Assembly: GCA_020226215.1 (NCBI GenBank)
Contig: CM035235.1
Location: 68,101,283 to 68,165,282 of the forward strand
Source: Sindora glabra
Lineage: Eukaryota; Streptophyta; Magnoliopsida; Fabales; Fabaceae
Direction of reading: 5' to 3'
DNA length: 64,000 nucleotides
Below the pieces are notes generated by a model. That model had not been told where the DNA came from, did not search any database, and was given only the letters and a program-made list of their open reading frames with translations. This document shows, one piece after another, positions 12,401-25,935 of the stretch. The stretch's first letter is position 1; every line of letters begins with the position of its first letter. The translations under genes were made by a program, and so were the position numbers.

Positions 12401-12481
12401 AAACAAGAACAGAAGAAGAAAAACACCTAGAACACTCACAACCAACTTCGCATGCCACCACTTTGCTACATTTACAGCCAT
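6050..12481 (-). CDS. TauE/SafE family membrane protein (sulfite-exporter-like), copy A
   Basis: Exons in transcript order: 12266-12481, 11773-11932, 10403-10603, 9957-10018, 9848-9875, 9650-9732, 9497-9583, 9329-9379, 8683-8904, 8060-8153, 7623-7763, 6050-6138. Phases close to give 477 residues, close to the plant family length as I recall it (about 460-480). Start: MAVNVAKWW in good context (AAAAATGG). Features: hydrophobic segment ~12-29; first half with GTVGGVGGGGIFVPM (94-108) and KSATAISKC ending at 126; a hydrophilic loop (~200-255); second half with GGLLGLGGGF (347-356) and VSSATATLAMAFSASMSVVE from 371; and an HEYMGFENLC C-terminus. The two Gly-rich repeats are the TauE/SafE (PF01925) signature. 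These are multi-pass anion transporters; the plant substrate is not evident here. Oddities: intron 11 starts with GC, and intron 6 (9584-9649) is only 66 nt and contains a TGA in frame. If intron 6 is retained, translation stops after residue 257. Confidence 0.85.
6366..6433. repeat. Interrupted (TA)n tract in TauE/SafE intron 11, copy A
   Basis: Two TA tracts flank a GGGA core, giving a near-palindromic run. Unit B has a T-rich stretch instead (about 25190-25205). Confidence 0.9.
6960..7560. repeat. Unit-A-specific sequence in TauE/SafE intron 11
   Basis: Between the conserved 'acccacatgtctatgct' and the exon 11 flank, units A and B carry unrelated DNA. Here it contains phrases such as 'gagttcgactgagctt' and 'gaactcgacttggcctg', which recall terminal regions of hAT-type MITEs. 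I could not define the ends. Confidence 0.35.
7621..7622 (-). other. GC splice donor of TauE/SafE intron 11, copy A
   Basis: Exon 11 ends ...GCACTAG and is followed on the - strand by GCAAGTATC. The copy B exon is followed by GTAAGTATC. The rest matches the strong consensus usual for GC-AG introns (AG|GCAAGT), and exon 12 joins in phase, so splicing is plausible but may be weaker. Confidence 0.7.
7871..7900. repeat. 12-bp perfect inverted repeat in TauE/SafE intron 10, copy A
   Basis: AATAACTTCTTT and AAAGAAGTTATT are separated by 6 nt. The same stem is kept in copy B (26585-26596 and 26607-26618) with a different loop. Confidence 0.7.
9584..9649 (-). other. Proposed 66-nt mini-intron (intron 6) of TauE/SafE copy A
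   Basis: Reading straight through from exon 6 gives an in-frame TGA at 9626-9628. The segment starts GTGAGA, ends AATGCAG, has a 'tctaat' branch-like element and a T-rich run, and is a multiple of three. Removing it joins VKKD to ASFHECIHWKELG, which fits the family's short spacing before 'WKELG', and brings both copies to 477 residues. The homologue in copy B (28838-28906, 69 nt, GTGGGA...ACACAG) is open, so there the choice cannot be made from frame alone. Confidence 0.6.
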
Positions 12482-15300
12482 TTTTCTACTTCAAAGTTCA
12501 ATCTCAGAAGCCCAAAAGAAAAGTAACTCCTTTTATGAAACCAGAACAAACCCAAATCTTTATTTCCTTGTATGTTTTATGTCAAACCCATTTAGAAGAA
12601 CCAAACCTAGAAGAGAAAAAGGGCCCCCAAATTTCCAACATTCACATTTGCTTTTACTCTACCTCGTACTTTCTCCTTTTCATTGCCGTCTGCAACTTAT
12701 ATCAAGCACGCGAATCTCGTTTATTTTCACTACTTTTTTTGAGAAAATATAAATGAGCTTCCTATATTCAGAGTCTCAGAGGAGTTTGGGCATTGTATCT
12801 ACCAGCTCTGACTCTACCAGTCATTCTCTTACATTATCTCAACTGACTTCTTTCCCTCGCTCTCTTGTTTACAGGTTTGTTGCATTCGAATACTGATCCC
12901 TGACGCTGGGAAGGATAAGGTTCAGAGCGGTACCTATAAATCCTCTATATATATAAAGAATTAAATTTACTTAATTAATATAAGTTCATTTTTAAAATAT
13001 AACAAATGATCTATCATAATTTTAATTAAAATAAAATGCTAATAATAAAAATTTTATCTCTAATTCTAATTATAATCATATAAGTTATGCTTCTTTAAAA
13101 TGCTTAATTTTATTTTTCATTTATTTTGTAATTTAGATTTTAGGGCCAAATTTAGCTCAAGTTAACTTTCAAGTACAAAATTTTAAAAAGAAAATATAAA
13201 AAAATGAAACGGATTAATAAATTGAATGAAACACTAATTCGACTAATTTTTTATTAAATTTAGATGAATCAATTCGAATTTTTATCTAATTAAAATGTAT
13301 GAATATATTTGATTTTACCTTTTTACACTCGAACCAGACCAATAAGTTTCAAAACATTGCGCGGAATCATCGAACACCATAACCTACGCATTTGTCGGGA
13401 GGAGAAGATTGCTTCGATTGCCTTCCTTTTTATTTTATTATTAGGAATTACATTAGAGGTTTTTGTTTGAGTAAATTTAATGATTTTACAAGGCGATACA
13501 ATCCTTCATAACCTTACATGAAAAAATATATATATATTATTAATTTAAAAATAAAAATATTATAATTAATTTATTATTACTAATAATTTTTTAATTTAAT
13601 GAATAAATTTATTATAGACATAAAAGATAATAAAAAAATTAATTTAAATATTTTAAATTAATATTTTTATTAAAAATATTTAAATATTTTTTATTTTATT
13701 ATTATTAAATTACTAATATAATTTTTTTCATCCAATTGAAGAATCGGAAGTTACCAACCTCTACGTCCTTATTCCGTGGAGATTAACAATTTCATGTTAC
13801 CAATCCTATCACCGCTTAGAAAGAAAATTACTTTAAAAAAGATAATGGTTTATCTGATATTAAAATTAAAAAAATTAACAAAAAATGGAAATTATTACGA
13901 AGAAGATAATATTTTATTTGATCTTAAAATGTTATTTGTTATTTATTCTGGAGGCATTTGATAATGAAAAAAAGTTTTTACAATTTTTTTAATAAGGTTA
14001 CGAAAACTTTTTATAACAAGAAGAAAATGGTATTATAATCAACAAGACATTAGTTCAATGAAAAATATATTTACTTTCAAAGGAATTTATTTATTAATGA
14101 TCATTAATAAAGATTCAAATTTAAAAAATGACTCTTACTCGGTAGAAATAAAGTACACCGGCTATAAGTAGCTTATGATTTGTTTTATTAAAGATTTAAC
14201 TTAAATTATTTATTTAATTTAATAAATTAAGCCTAAACTAATATATCAATTTATTTATTTAAAGGCTCAATCTTTTTAATTTTAACCTAATTTGTTAACT
14301 TATTAAATCAACCTATTTAATTATTATTTTATCCTAATCTAATACTTTTAAAGTGCATGGAGTACATGATTATATAGGATAACACAAGATAAGTGTATAT
14401 AATAGTATAGTATAAAATAATAAAAGGATAAGGTATAATACTATTAAATATTTGATAAGTAACTATATAACTAATTTCATATAATACTATTAGTGAAGTT
14501 TTAAAGTACTTCTAGGATTTCAAAATTTAAAATGATGTGATAATTTTAGAAATTATTAGATTAAAATTATTTAATTATAGATTGAATAATGAATAATTTT
14601 AATTTAATAATTTTAGAACTTACTACATTATTTTGAATTTTAAAACCTCGTAGGTATTAAGCAAGCACCTCTTCTATATAGTATAATTTATTTGACACAA
14701 TTAGTTAATAGTTAATAAATTAATTGATTATATTAAAAGTATTTAGCAAAATTAGTTATTGAACTAGTCAAAAAATATAAAATATCATGTTAATATAAAT
14801 AGATGTATCAATTAAATTAATTTATATTTATTTTTAGATTAAATTATATTAATAAAATTAAAATATTTAAAATAAGAATATAATTATTTAAAATTTAATT
14901 AATTTTATATTATGATATTTCATATTTATTTACTTATTTTTATTTATATTGAATTTAATGAAAATATATTAAATATTTATTTACATAATTATGATATAAG
15001 TTATCATTTAATCAAAAAAATGATAGATTTGAAATTTTTCTAAAAAGCTGTTAGCTTATAAGCTATAAACCGTTAATTATTTTGTGAAATTTATCAAATA
15101 AAAGCTTACAAGCCACTAATTTCTAATGCGCTAAATATCTTTAAAAATTAATTTATAATTTATTAACTAAGTTAATAAGATCTAAATTAATTTATTTATT
15201 ACATCAAACATACATTAATTCTATATATATAACATTACATTTTTCTTTATATAGAAATACCATTTAATTCCAAAGAAAAGTACCATTGTGATAACGTTAA
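12482..15300. other. Upstream flank of TauE/SafE gene and intergenic DNA, unit A
   Basis: The first ~400 bases are probably the 5' leader and promoter. Beyond about 12930 the DNA is extremely AT-rich with no believable gene, and it follows unit B (32290-34597) with many small indels. About 110 bases near 14045-14150 are absent from unit B. Confidence 0.7.
12744..12753 (-). promoter_or_regulatory. TATA-like element of TauE/SafE gene, copy A
   Basis: On the - strand it reads TTTATATTTT, about 260 bases before the ATG at 12481. It is identical in copy B (32054-32063). The region between is pyrimidine/purine-mixed and not coding. Inferred promoter. Confidence 0.4.
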
Positions 15301-16272
15301 GAAAATAATCGTGCCATTTTTTTGAGTTCATTGGGATTAAGAGATAAAATTTTGTAATATTTACAATATTAATTTTTTGTGATATATTTACAATATTATT
15401 TTTTTGTGAGACACAAGTTGGTGAATCACTTGAAGAATTAATAAAATTCTCTTTTTCCAACAAATAAGAGTAAAAATAAGTCAAATCAAGTTAAATCGGC
15501 CTTAACAGGTTAATTTCACTTCAAAAATTTTTAGCCATCATCTAACTTGTAACTTATTTGTATGCATTGCACTTAACTTGTTCATAAAATTTTAAAAATA
15601 TAATCTAATTTTTGACCCATTTAGACTTGACTATTGAAATTTTAAATAAATCATTGATGGTCTTATTTAACTATGTATACGTCATTGAAGACCCTTTACA
15701 AAAAAAAATAGAATAATAATTTTATTAAATAATAACTTATTAAAAAATATTTTATCTCTAATTTTATAAATTTTATATAATTCAACATAACAAATTATAA
15801 TTATATTTATTTAAAATAAAAAAATTAAATGATACGATAATATAAATTTATCACTTATAAACTTTAAACTTTTAATAAGACAAATTGTTAAGTTGAAGAA
15901 GGAAAAGAAAATACAATAATGCAATAATTATAATGTAACCATGCCAATTAATTTAAGGGCCTATTTGATATATCATATAAAATAGGCATGATAATATAGG
16001 CATATACTATCATATTTTAATAAATATTTAAGTTTTACATAAGATGGTATAATATAATTTAGTTAACTTATTTTATATTGAAAAAGTTAATCTTCTTTCT
16101 TTGAATCTATTATAACACAATAGGATTAAAATAAATTTTTTCATTCTTAATTTAGTCTTAGTTTATTATGATATTACTTTGTCACTATTAAAAATCGTTG
16201 TTTAACCTAATTTTGCCTTAACTTATTTTATCCTTAATAATAGGGTTAACCCTCTTGTAGAAAATCTCACGT

Positions 16273-18780
16273 GGAAAAAATTCATTGCAGATAGGTTCAT
16301 GGCTTTAATGTATGTACTTAATATGCATATTTTTGCAACAAAATTCTTTCACATTTACGATTAAATCAATCAAAAGATTTGTTCGCGTTAAAAAAAGAAT
16401 GATTTGTTCGCAGATTTTCAGTATCTTTCAATATCTCTTCTGCAACCCATCCCTTGAATTTGATAGGGACCTATCTTTAAATCTATAGATTTATGCACGT
16501 GAAATTTTAGGTCGTGTTGATACAATCATATTGCACCAAATCTTACTTCTCACCATGCATTTCTATTTTTAAAATTTTTGCCGCCTATTTACTTCTATTA
16601 TTTTTATTTTTATTTTTTTTCATTTCTAACCCTTCTAATTTTTGTTTCTGTGTTTTTGTGTGATTGCCTTATGCGAAAAAAAGAAACATTGTACTTAATA
16701 TGCATATTTTGAAAGCCAAAGGATATTTATAATAGAAAATGAAAATAAAACAAAAAAGGAAGTTCATCCCCCAAGCTAACTAGGAATTTTATTTTTCTTT
16801 GTTAAGCCTTGCTGCTACGGATGCAGACATGCCATGTGGATTTTGTGCTTCGCTTGTTTTTCCAATCACCCACGTGTTTGTCCTTTCACTTGCATAGAAA
16901 GAAGGAAAAATTTTTAGTCCTTTTTAGATTCTCAATATTATTTCTTATTTTACTGAGATAAATTAAAAAAATTATTTTTCTTAATTTTAGAAATTATTAA
17001 ATTCTAGTGTTATATTTATGGATTTATCTCAATATAATAAAAAGTAATATTATAAATTCAGTATAACGATTATAAGTTTTTGATAGAGGGATGTTCGACC
17101 AATTGGATTTCCCGTCTTGCATACCTAGTTCAGCTTTTTATTAATAGGAAAGATGAGGGAATTCATTAGGTCTAGTCTATCTATCTTATTTGATAATTAA
17201 GTGTTGGTTATAATTGATTTAATTAATTATTAATTAATTATATTAATTATTTAAATAAAATAGTTGATAAAATTAATTATTTATATGTAAAATAATAAAT
17301 AAATATATGAATATTTTATAAGTTATTTAAATATTTTTTATTTTAATAACATTTTAATATTTTAAAGGATGTATTAAAATTAGTTGATGGTTGTTTTATT
17401 TTTATAATATTTTAATATAATTAGCTTTTGTTTTAATTATTTATATTATTATAAAATTTAAGTTTTGTAAATATTTCATTTACAATAATATATTCTTCAT
17501 TTAATATTATATTTACTATGAAACTATTAAAATTTATTTTTTAATTAAATTTCATATTTTTTATTACTTTCCAAACAAAATTTTTTTACAAGTAAATTTA
17601 AAGTACAAATTTTGACACAATTTCTGAATAACTTTGTAAACAAATTAAAATTATTTTTATTTAAATGAATTGAAATAAATTTTAAAAAAATTTGATGGAA
17701 AATTTACATCACTAATTGGATTTACACTCCTTCATTTAATTATATACATATTTTATATACCCAAACAAAGATGTTAAAATTTCCTAGTTGATGGATAATA
17801 AATTAATCCAAAGACATCATTATTATAGTTGAAATAATATATACCCTTGTCCTCTTTCTATAATTGTGCTACCTCCGTAACAGAAAATTATTAAAATAGA
17901 ATTTTCCCAATTAATAATATTTAAAAGGCGAAAGTATGAAACAAAGAACTAAAGATTTCTTTTTTTTTCTTAAAAAATAGATATGATTGAAATTTGAAAG
18001 GAAAGTGGAATATTTGCTCCGACACTTAACTCACTCTCGGTTTCTTTGCTGACGGGCTGTCCCATGCGTGCACAATACACAAGCTGACAGAACAAAAGAT
18101 GAGAAACAAAAATTCATGAGTGGAGACGAACACTACGGGACCCAAAATCCAATTATCGAGTTAGGTACCTTATCTTTCACAATAAATATATATAGATGTT
18201 GGTAGATTAGTTACTTTTTCTTCAATCATTGTATTTATTATTCAAAAAAATAAAAATATAATTTTCATTTTAATTTTAACTATTTTTTTTAAAATTCACA
18301 ATTAAAAAATTGTATCTATCTATTTCTAAAATTCTTCCAATACATGATTAATTAATTTAATTAATCATTAAATAATAATTAATTATTTTAACTAATTTAA
18401 TTAATTGATAATATTAGCTATTTGATATAATTAATAATTTATTATTAATTATATATAATAACATACAATGATATAAACATATTTCATGATTTACATGAAT
18501 ATATATATATATATTTGTGTGGGTATATATATTGTTATATACATGTTTAAATTAATGTTATTAATGTTATTAATTTTTATTTTTAATATAAAAATTGAAT
18601 TTATTAAATAATTATATAACAAAAATTTTAACATATTATGATAATTATTTTATCAAATTATTAATTTTATCATGTAAATTTAATTAAATAATTATTTATT
18701 ATTTATAAAAAATATTTTATTTTAATATATATTGAATTAGTAAATATATGTCTAAAGACATACCACTAGCACTTTCAACA
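16273..18780. other. Spacer between units A and B
   Basis: About 2.5 kb without match to the rest of the window as far as I can see. It is AT-rich with two less AT-rich patches (16795-16915 and 18005-18175) and no open frame above background. It may belong to the repeating unit if the homology extends left of the window. Confidence 0.6.
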
Positions 18781-20011
18781 AAATAATGAATGGGAATAAT
18801 TATTGTGATATAATTTTATAGTTTTGATATTTTTATACATACTCATTGAGACAATTATTTGAAAATTTTGAGTTCTTTAAATTTTTTTTATATTAGTTGA
18901 TCAAAGACTAATAAATTAATTAAATTAAAACATCTAAAAGTCAATTAGATAAAAATTAATGAAAAAAATATTTATCCAACACATTCATACTCTCATTTTT
19001 ATTGAAAAAAATTTTTCAACTCTAATTAATAAAATAATATTTAAAATTATAGTAATATAGAGAAATAATTTTTCTTCAAAAATAAAAAATTTATCTTTAA
19101 CCAAATTCTTCATTTTTAACATTAAATATATAAAATATTTTTTATTTTCTTAATATTTTATGATTATATTCTTTATATATATGTGTGTGTATTTGCCAAA
19201 ACAAATGGAAAATTACATCGATAATGATACTCCTACCAATCTCTTCTTTTTATTCTGAAGAATTCTCAGCAACATTATATGTATTACATCATACTATTTA
19301 AAATAATTTTTTAAATATTAAATAAATTACTCTTTTATTATGAGCAGATAACATTTTAAAATTTAGTTGATTTATTGATATAAAGTTAAATAATTAATGG
19401 TTTGAGGTAATACATAAAATGTAGAATTTCTCTCCACTCACATCCTTCAACAGGAAAAATTGGATACAAATCTCTTACATGGGGATTTTTTGAGTGGAAA
19501 AAAGTCGCATTTAATCTAAACGTGAATTTTAACTTTACATCATATAAAATAAAATAAAATAAATATAAATATACAAATGGAACTAGCTGCCGACACTTAT
19601 TCCCGAACCTATACTGTTCCGTTATTCTCAAGGTTCGGTCTCTGGCTTTGCTTCCGTGGCTGACTGGGTGTCACATTATTATTATCCGTTATATTTTCTT
19701 TTCTCCTGAGCATGATTTGGCTGGGCTGGCTGCCTTCTTCATTGGTCCTTGAGAAATAAAAAGGCCGCTCTCACTGCTGCTTCTTCCTCCTTCCATGCAC
19801 ACAAGCTCACACGCACACAGAGTAATAGTTTGAAGAAACACACAGAAGTTGAATTGAGCTGTGGCTATTTTACATTTTTTCTTGCTGGCTTTTTTTGACT
19901 TCTCAGAGTACCTCTCGAGTGCTATTTATTTTACTGATAACACATTCCACTCTGCTTTCCTGGGGGTCAAGTTCTTAACTTTTCCCAAATCCTCAGGAAT
20001 TCAGGAGAAAA

Positions 20012-20322
20012 AGTTCTCAAAAATTTCTGCTAGTGCAAATATCATTCCCCTCTGTATCGAAGTTTTTCTGGGTATCAGTCAATTCTCTCTGAATTTTGCT
20101 CCTTTTGTACTGTTCAACCATATAAAGTGAGGTTTTGAGCTAAATTTTCCCCATTTCCTAATGAACGTAGGGATAATAGTTCTTAAAATTGTCTTCTGAT
20201 ACACATGTTATTCTTCTCTGTATCAAAGCTTTTAAGGGTATCATTCAATTTTCTCTAAAGTTTGCTACTTCCTCTGTATACTCTTGAATTATATGAACTG
20301 AGTTTTTTTTGGCTGAATTACT
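20012..20322 (+). repeat. Tandem duplication in the CC-like 5' leader, copy B
   Basis: Same arrangement as copy A, with units starting 'agttctca' (20012) and 'agttctta' (20178), period 166 bp. The upstream ATG of copy A is TGAG here. Confidence 0.8.
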
Positions 20323-23300
20323 ATGCATTCAGCAAAATCTGAATCTGATATCACTAGTTTAGCTCCATCTTCACCTTCAAGGTCTCCCAAGCGGCCTGTG
20401 TACTATGTACAGAGCCCTTCAAGAGACTCTCATGATGGGGACAAGTCCTCATCCCTGCATGCCACTCCCATATCCAACAGCCCAATGGAATCCCCCTCAC
20501 ACCCTTCTTTCGGCCACCACTCGAGGAACTCGTCGGCCAGCCGGTTTTCGGGGATTTTCCGGTCGTCTTCCGGGAGGAAAGGCAGCCGGAAAAGGATGAA
20601 TGACAAGGGTTGGCCCGAGTGTAATGTGATTTTGGAAGAAGGGTCTTATGATGAATTTGGGGACAAAGCCTTTACAAGGCGTTTTCAAGCTTTGATTGCT
20701 GTGTTTACCTTTGTGGTTTTGTTTACTGTGTTTTGCTTGATCATATGGGGTGCCAGCAGGCCTTACAAGGCTGAAGTTACTGTCAGGGTAAGCAAGTTAA
20801 TTTACCATTTTTTTTATTTTTTATTTTTGGGGGGGGACATTTTTGAAAGGATCATATTTATATCTCTGTTTACTCCTATAGCAATTAATTTATGATACTT
20901 GAGGATTAAGCAAGAGAAAGTCATAGAATGGCAGTTATGGTAAATGACTAATTGGGTTACTTCTATGTAAAGTTTATTAATTAATGATATGCACGATGCT
21001 TGGTTTTCCTCTTTGAACCAGTCAATGGGTTTCTGTACTATTCTGAAAAGTTCTATTTTCTGTAAAATTCTGTCTGAGCCATATGTTATTACATATTATG
21101 ATTATCATCAACAATACCAGTGAACTTGGTAAGCATTGAATTATATGCATTTGCTAATGTATAACTTACACTCTCTATTCAATAATGATAGGGGATACTT
21201 CATTTCTCAGCGTAAGCATAGTTACTGAAAATTTTGTTTTGCCCAGATTGCTATGTTTGCATGATCATATTATTATTTGACACAAATATTTTTAGAAAAA
21301 TTTTACGCAAAAATAGTGTCATGATCCTACAATTGCCATATTTCTTGTGAGCATGATTAATATTAGTAAGTTATAGAAGCATGTCTGAAGGAGTAAAGAA
21401 CATGAATGCTTAACCTGTACATGGCCTGACATTATTGATTACTTGTGGAGTTCCTTTAATATTCAAATTTCTCATTTCATTTTAATAGAAATGATCTCAA
21501 TCCATTTACTAATAAATTCTATTGTTTAGCAACTATATCAAAAATAATAGTTTTAATTTATTCGTAAATGAATTCTTTTATTTAAAATATATTAAAAAAT
21601 CCATATAATTCATTAAAAAAGTGAATTATAATAGTATCATTGTAAATACAAATTTAGGAAGAGGATTAAAACAAAAATTGTAAATAAAATGAAATTTCTT
21701 TTTACTTAACATTAAACACTATGATAGCATATATAATGAAATCAAATTATCCATGTTCATATTTTGATTGTTGCAGAGCTTAACAGTACATAATCTCTAT
21801 GTTGGGGAGGGTTCGGATTTCACTGGAGTTCCAACAAAAATGCTGACAGTAAATGGATCGTTGAGAATGAACATCTATAACCCTGCTACATTCTTTGGCA
21901 TCCATGTCCATTCCGCACCCATCAATCTTGTCTTCTCAGATATCACTATTGCAAGTGGTCAAGTAAGTATTCATCAATAATTAACTTTCCTCTTACATAA
22001 CAATCAATTCAATTTCTCTCAAACTCATCACTTTTTAGATGTAGAAATTTTAGCTAAAAGAGTTGAAGTGTCAAAAACCTAAGTAACATGTATAATTTTT
22101 TATTTTTTGAGGGTCCTTGCAAATATTTCCTTGAGTTGTAACGAAATCACATTGAGATTCTTGCATTGCAAACCGCATATTCCTCCGATTCTATAAATTG
22201 CAACATTACAGATATTCCCCATCTCTTCAAACTTACACATATATCCTTATATTTAATTGAAACATATCATAAATCTCCTACTATCTTATAATTAAAGAGG
22301 ACAACATATTCTGAAAAGGAAAACAATAGAATCACTTTCCAAGAGATACTTTTAGGTTATATTTATTTTGTTAGAAAATATTTGTTATAAAAAATATTAT
22401 TTGTATGTATATTAATGAAAGTGACATGTCTTTTTGTATTTGCATTTATGGTTAAAAAAATTATACTTAGAATTATGATAACAAAGAAAAACAAATAAAA
22501 GAGGATCTTTTATCAAAACTACTTATATTTAATATTAAATAAATAAAATATTTTTTATTTTAATATTTTTATAACTATATCTTATAGAAAACATTTTTGG
22601 TGAAACCAAACGAAACTTTAAAGATACTTTCTTTTTCATGGAGCAGGTCTCAACAAATATATATTTCATTCTATAAAAAAGAGAGTATCCTCAAAATATT
22701 TTATAAAAAGTATCTCTAGCGCCACTCTTCTAAAAATTAAGGGGGGATGTTTTTGTAATTTCATTGTATATCAAGAATGACCAATATAATTTTATTGTAG
22801 GCAGAAATCTCAATCTAATTTATTCATAAAAATAGTGATGACATCAAAATTGTTTAGGGCCTTCTCCTGCCAGACACCTTCCTTCAGCCACTACCTATCA
22901 CCATTATTTTCTTTATAAATAAGTCACTTCTATTAGAACCTAGTGGATTACTTGTTCTTCCAAATGTGACTTCCATTGACATGAGGATTGTGGACATTGA
23001 TAACATATCAAATAGCTATAGTTTCTCAATCTCTTGCTAACGTCAATTGATGCAGCTGAAGAAGTACTATCAGCCAAGGAAGAGCCACCGGCTTGTATCA
23101 GTGAATGTGGAAGGCAATAAAGTTCCTCTGTATGGAGCTGGATCAACCATAACTGTATCCCAAACCGGAGTCCAGGTTCCCCTGACATTGAAGTTCGAAA
23201 TCGGGTCACGGGGAAATGTGGTGGGGAAGCTGGTGAAGACAACGCACCATAAGGAAATCACCTGCCCTCTGGTCCTCAACTCTTTGACATCAAAACTCAT

Positions 23301-23334
23301 CAAGTTCAGAAAGAACTCATGCACATATGATTGA
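20323..23334 (+). CDS. Companion-of-cellulose-synthase-like LEA_2 membrane protein, copy B
   Basis: Exons 20323-20787, 21777-21962 and 23056-23334, all phase 0, with introns GTAAGC...TTGCAG and GTAAGT...ATGCAG, giving 309 residues. Domain layout is as in copy A: disordered Ser/Pro/Arg-rich N-terminus with YYVQSPSRDSHDGDK (27-41), one membrane segment (about 122-143), then an LEA_2 domain. About ten residues differ from copy A: V26 for L, H65 for R, M92 for T, V159 for I, A205 for T, I214 for V, S216 for T, Q217 for H, K226 for E and G267 for R. Q217 and K226 look like the family-typical states, while G267 replaces an Arg in an (I/V)RSR motif that I recall as conserved. No frame damage is seen. 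The 3' flank lacks the two AATAAA signals of copy A, so 3'-end formation may differ. Confidence 0.9.
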
Positions 23335-23614
23335 AGATCTCAACTTTATGAGTTCACTATATGAGCTTTGTTACTTTAGATTGTGTAATTTGCAGTTTGG
23401 CTGCGTTTTGGAGCTTCAAGAATTTGCATCTGCACCTGCAGCAAAATGTGCATCTGAAAAAACACTTTGCAGTTTCGTTTGTGTGGTTTTTTTCCTCTTG
23501 TGAGGTCTTTTTCCCAACAAAAGGGTGTAAATGATGTGAATGTGCATATGCACATAATAATGCTACGTACAGTTCTGAGTTGATTTCAAAGCAGCATTGG
23601 TTGATGACTTTCAT

Positions 23615-24886
23615 GAGGTCTCCATCTCAAAATCAGGGCATAATTAGTGTGGAAAAGATTTTATATACTTTTGTAATAAGGTACCATGCATTGTATTAAA
23701 ATTGAGACAGATCATTTATCTCCCAAAAAAAATCACAGGTCATTGAAACAAAAATTAGAGTGATTTGACAGATAATAATTTGGTCAAAATTGAACTGATA
23801 TTATAATATAGATTGAAAATTATAATATATAACAATTAATAATTAAAAAATTATTAGGTTATCAAAGTTAAACTTATATATATGTGAATATATTTCAAAT
23901 ATTATCCAATAATTTATAAATTCATAATTCAAATTATCACAAAAAGTTAATATTGAATATAGCTTTCTGGTTCTGTAACTTTCATTTAGGGAGATAATTA
24001 AGTTATCTTTATAAACTAATTAAGTTATTGCAAAGTTAAACTTATATATATTTCAAATCTTATTAAATAATTTTATAAGTTTATAATTCAAATTATCATA
24101 AAAAATTTATATTAAATAAGTTTTTTTTTTAGTTTTGTAATTTTCATTCATAAAAATAAGATAATTTTCAACAATTTAGGACATTAAACTTGAAATATGT
24201 ATATAATATCAAGTAATAATAATTTTACTTTTGTAAAGAGTAGCAATTTAAAAAAAAATTAACCGACGAACTAGATTTAATCATTTCATTATTGATTTAT
24301 TAATTTTCTACTCAACTTTTTGAGGATGAATTTTAAAAATCAACTACATAACCAATTTATGATTAAATAAACCGGTTTGATCTTATCTTTTTTAAAACGT
24401 TGATAATATGTTTATTTGAAAAGGAGAGACAAAGAGATAGAAAGGCAGAAAAGTATATTAAATTTTTAATCAGTATCAGTTGATAAAAAGGGCTTAAATT
24501 TATAATTTTAGAAAAGCTCATATGCTGAAGGATGAAAAATATGGAGTTGATTTCGAACGCGCCGAATTGTATAATCATGTAATAACCTTTGATTTGATAA
24601 AATTAAATTCCATTGTTTTTATGTCTAATGGCTACGGGATAAATAGCAAAGTTCATCAATTTAATATTCAAAATTCACTATTTATTTCTGGGCCTAAATG
24701 TTTCACTATCATCCAATATGGAAAAAATACTAAAATTTTAATATTATTTTCACTCATATTTTAATAAATAAATTGTTTTAATATTATAATTAAATAATTT
24801 CTAAATTTTAGAAAATGATTTACTTAATCGTCTAAAATGTGAGTGAAAATAATACTAAAATTATTTTCCCTCCGACGCGCAAACTT
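23615..24886. other. Convergent intergenic region, unit B
   Basis: AT-rich spacer between the 3' ends of the two convergent genes. It is longer than in unit A, with a partial local repetition ('aaagttaaactta...tatttcaaat' near 23865 and again near 24031). Nothing coding is seen. Confidence 0.65.
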
Positions 24887-25668
24887 CTAGTCCGTGTAAG
24901 TACAGAGGTTTTCGAATCCCATGTACTCATGCTTCTCAATCTTCTCGATCATGTCCGCAATGCCCACGCTACCTGTGATGATAAAAAAACATGTCATTTC
25001 AACCCCATTTTTAAGATTTGAATCTCTCATTTTTTATTTATTTTATTACAATTTTATAGTGTAGCGATAGATTATTAAATTTAATTATTAATATGATAAT
25101 ATAATATATCTTAAAAAATTATTAATTTAATATATAATAAAATCTTATAATATATCTATATTATTATATAAATTATACACCATAGACTCCTTTTTTTTTT
25201 TTGTTATATAGGGGAGAATACATACAAGATATTTTTTTATCCACTGCATATAAAAAGGTGTTCAAAGTCTCGCTGAACATTAAACTAAAATCACAATAAA
25301 TTATAAGTCCCTTCGATGTATGATTTATAAATTTATTCATATAAATAAATTTTAAATTAAAAATATTACAAAAACATTAAAATTTAATTTGCCTTGTTAA
25401 TGAAAAATGATAATAATTTTAAACCATTTAACACACATTTGATGAAAGAAACATTTGTTATCATTAAAAAAAATTGTTCTTATCAAGATCTGGTTTAAAA
25501 ATCAATTTTTTTATTAAAAAAAAATTAAGGATGGATGAAGTTGTTTGACCTCAAGAATAAAGCAATATCAGCTACATGTTTGAGACCATCCAGATCGTTT
25601 GAAATATCGGGATGACCCACAGTTACAGGTAAGGTCAAGTCCCTCTTAAAGTAAAACATGATGATCTC

Positions 25669-25857
25669 TATATATATACCACAGATCTCCTATAACAAAT
25701 ATTCATGAAATTTCTTCTATTACCAGATTTTACGTAACTAATTACAGATATACATTAATATAATAATATTATGCTCATAATTTTCTATAATTATTTATGA
25801 TTTGCTCATTAATACTAAATATCATGCCTATAATTTTCTATGATTTGCTCATTACAC
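25669..25857. repeat. Unit-B-specific stretch with internal repeat in TauE/SafE intron 11
   Basis: Unit A reads 'aagtaaaacgcatgcaaatg' with nothing between. Here about 190 bases are inserted, with a diverged tandem repeat 'cataattttctat...gatttgctcatta' (about 25770-25815 and 25815-25853). Confidence 0.6.
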
Positions 25858-25935
25858 ATGCAAATGTTCATAAACTCTGTACACAAGCTTAAATAAACAT
25901 GCGGGACCCACATGTCTATGCTGTGTAATATCAAT

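Larger units (their letters stand above)
1..16272. repeat. Duplicated segment, unit A
   Basis: Position 1 onward matches 18781 onward nearly base for base, and the match runs through promoter, both genes, introns and intergenic DNA to about 15298 (partner about 34597). It then continues from about 15325 to 16272 against about 44645-45592. The left limit is unknown because the match already exists at base 1. Coding parts differ by a few percent, and non-coding parts by somewhat more plus many indels and (TA)n length changes. This points to a fairly recent direct duplication of a whole segment rather than retrotransposition, since introns are kept. Confidence 0.93.
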
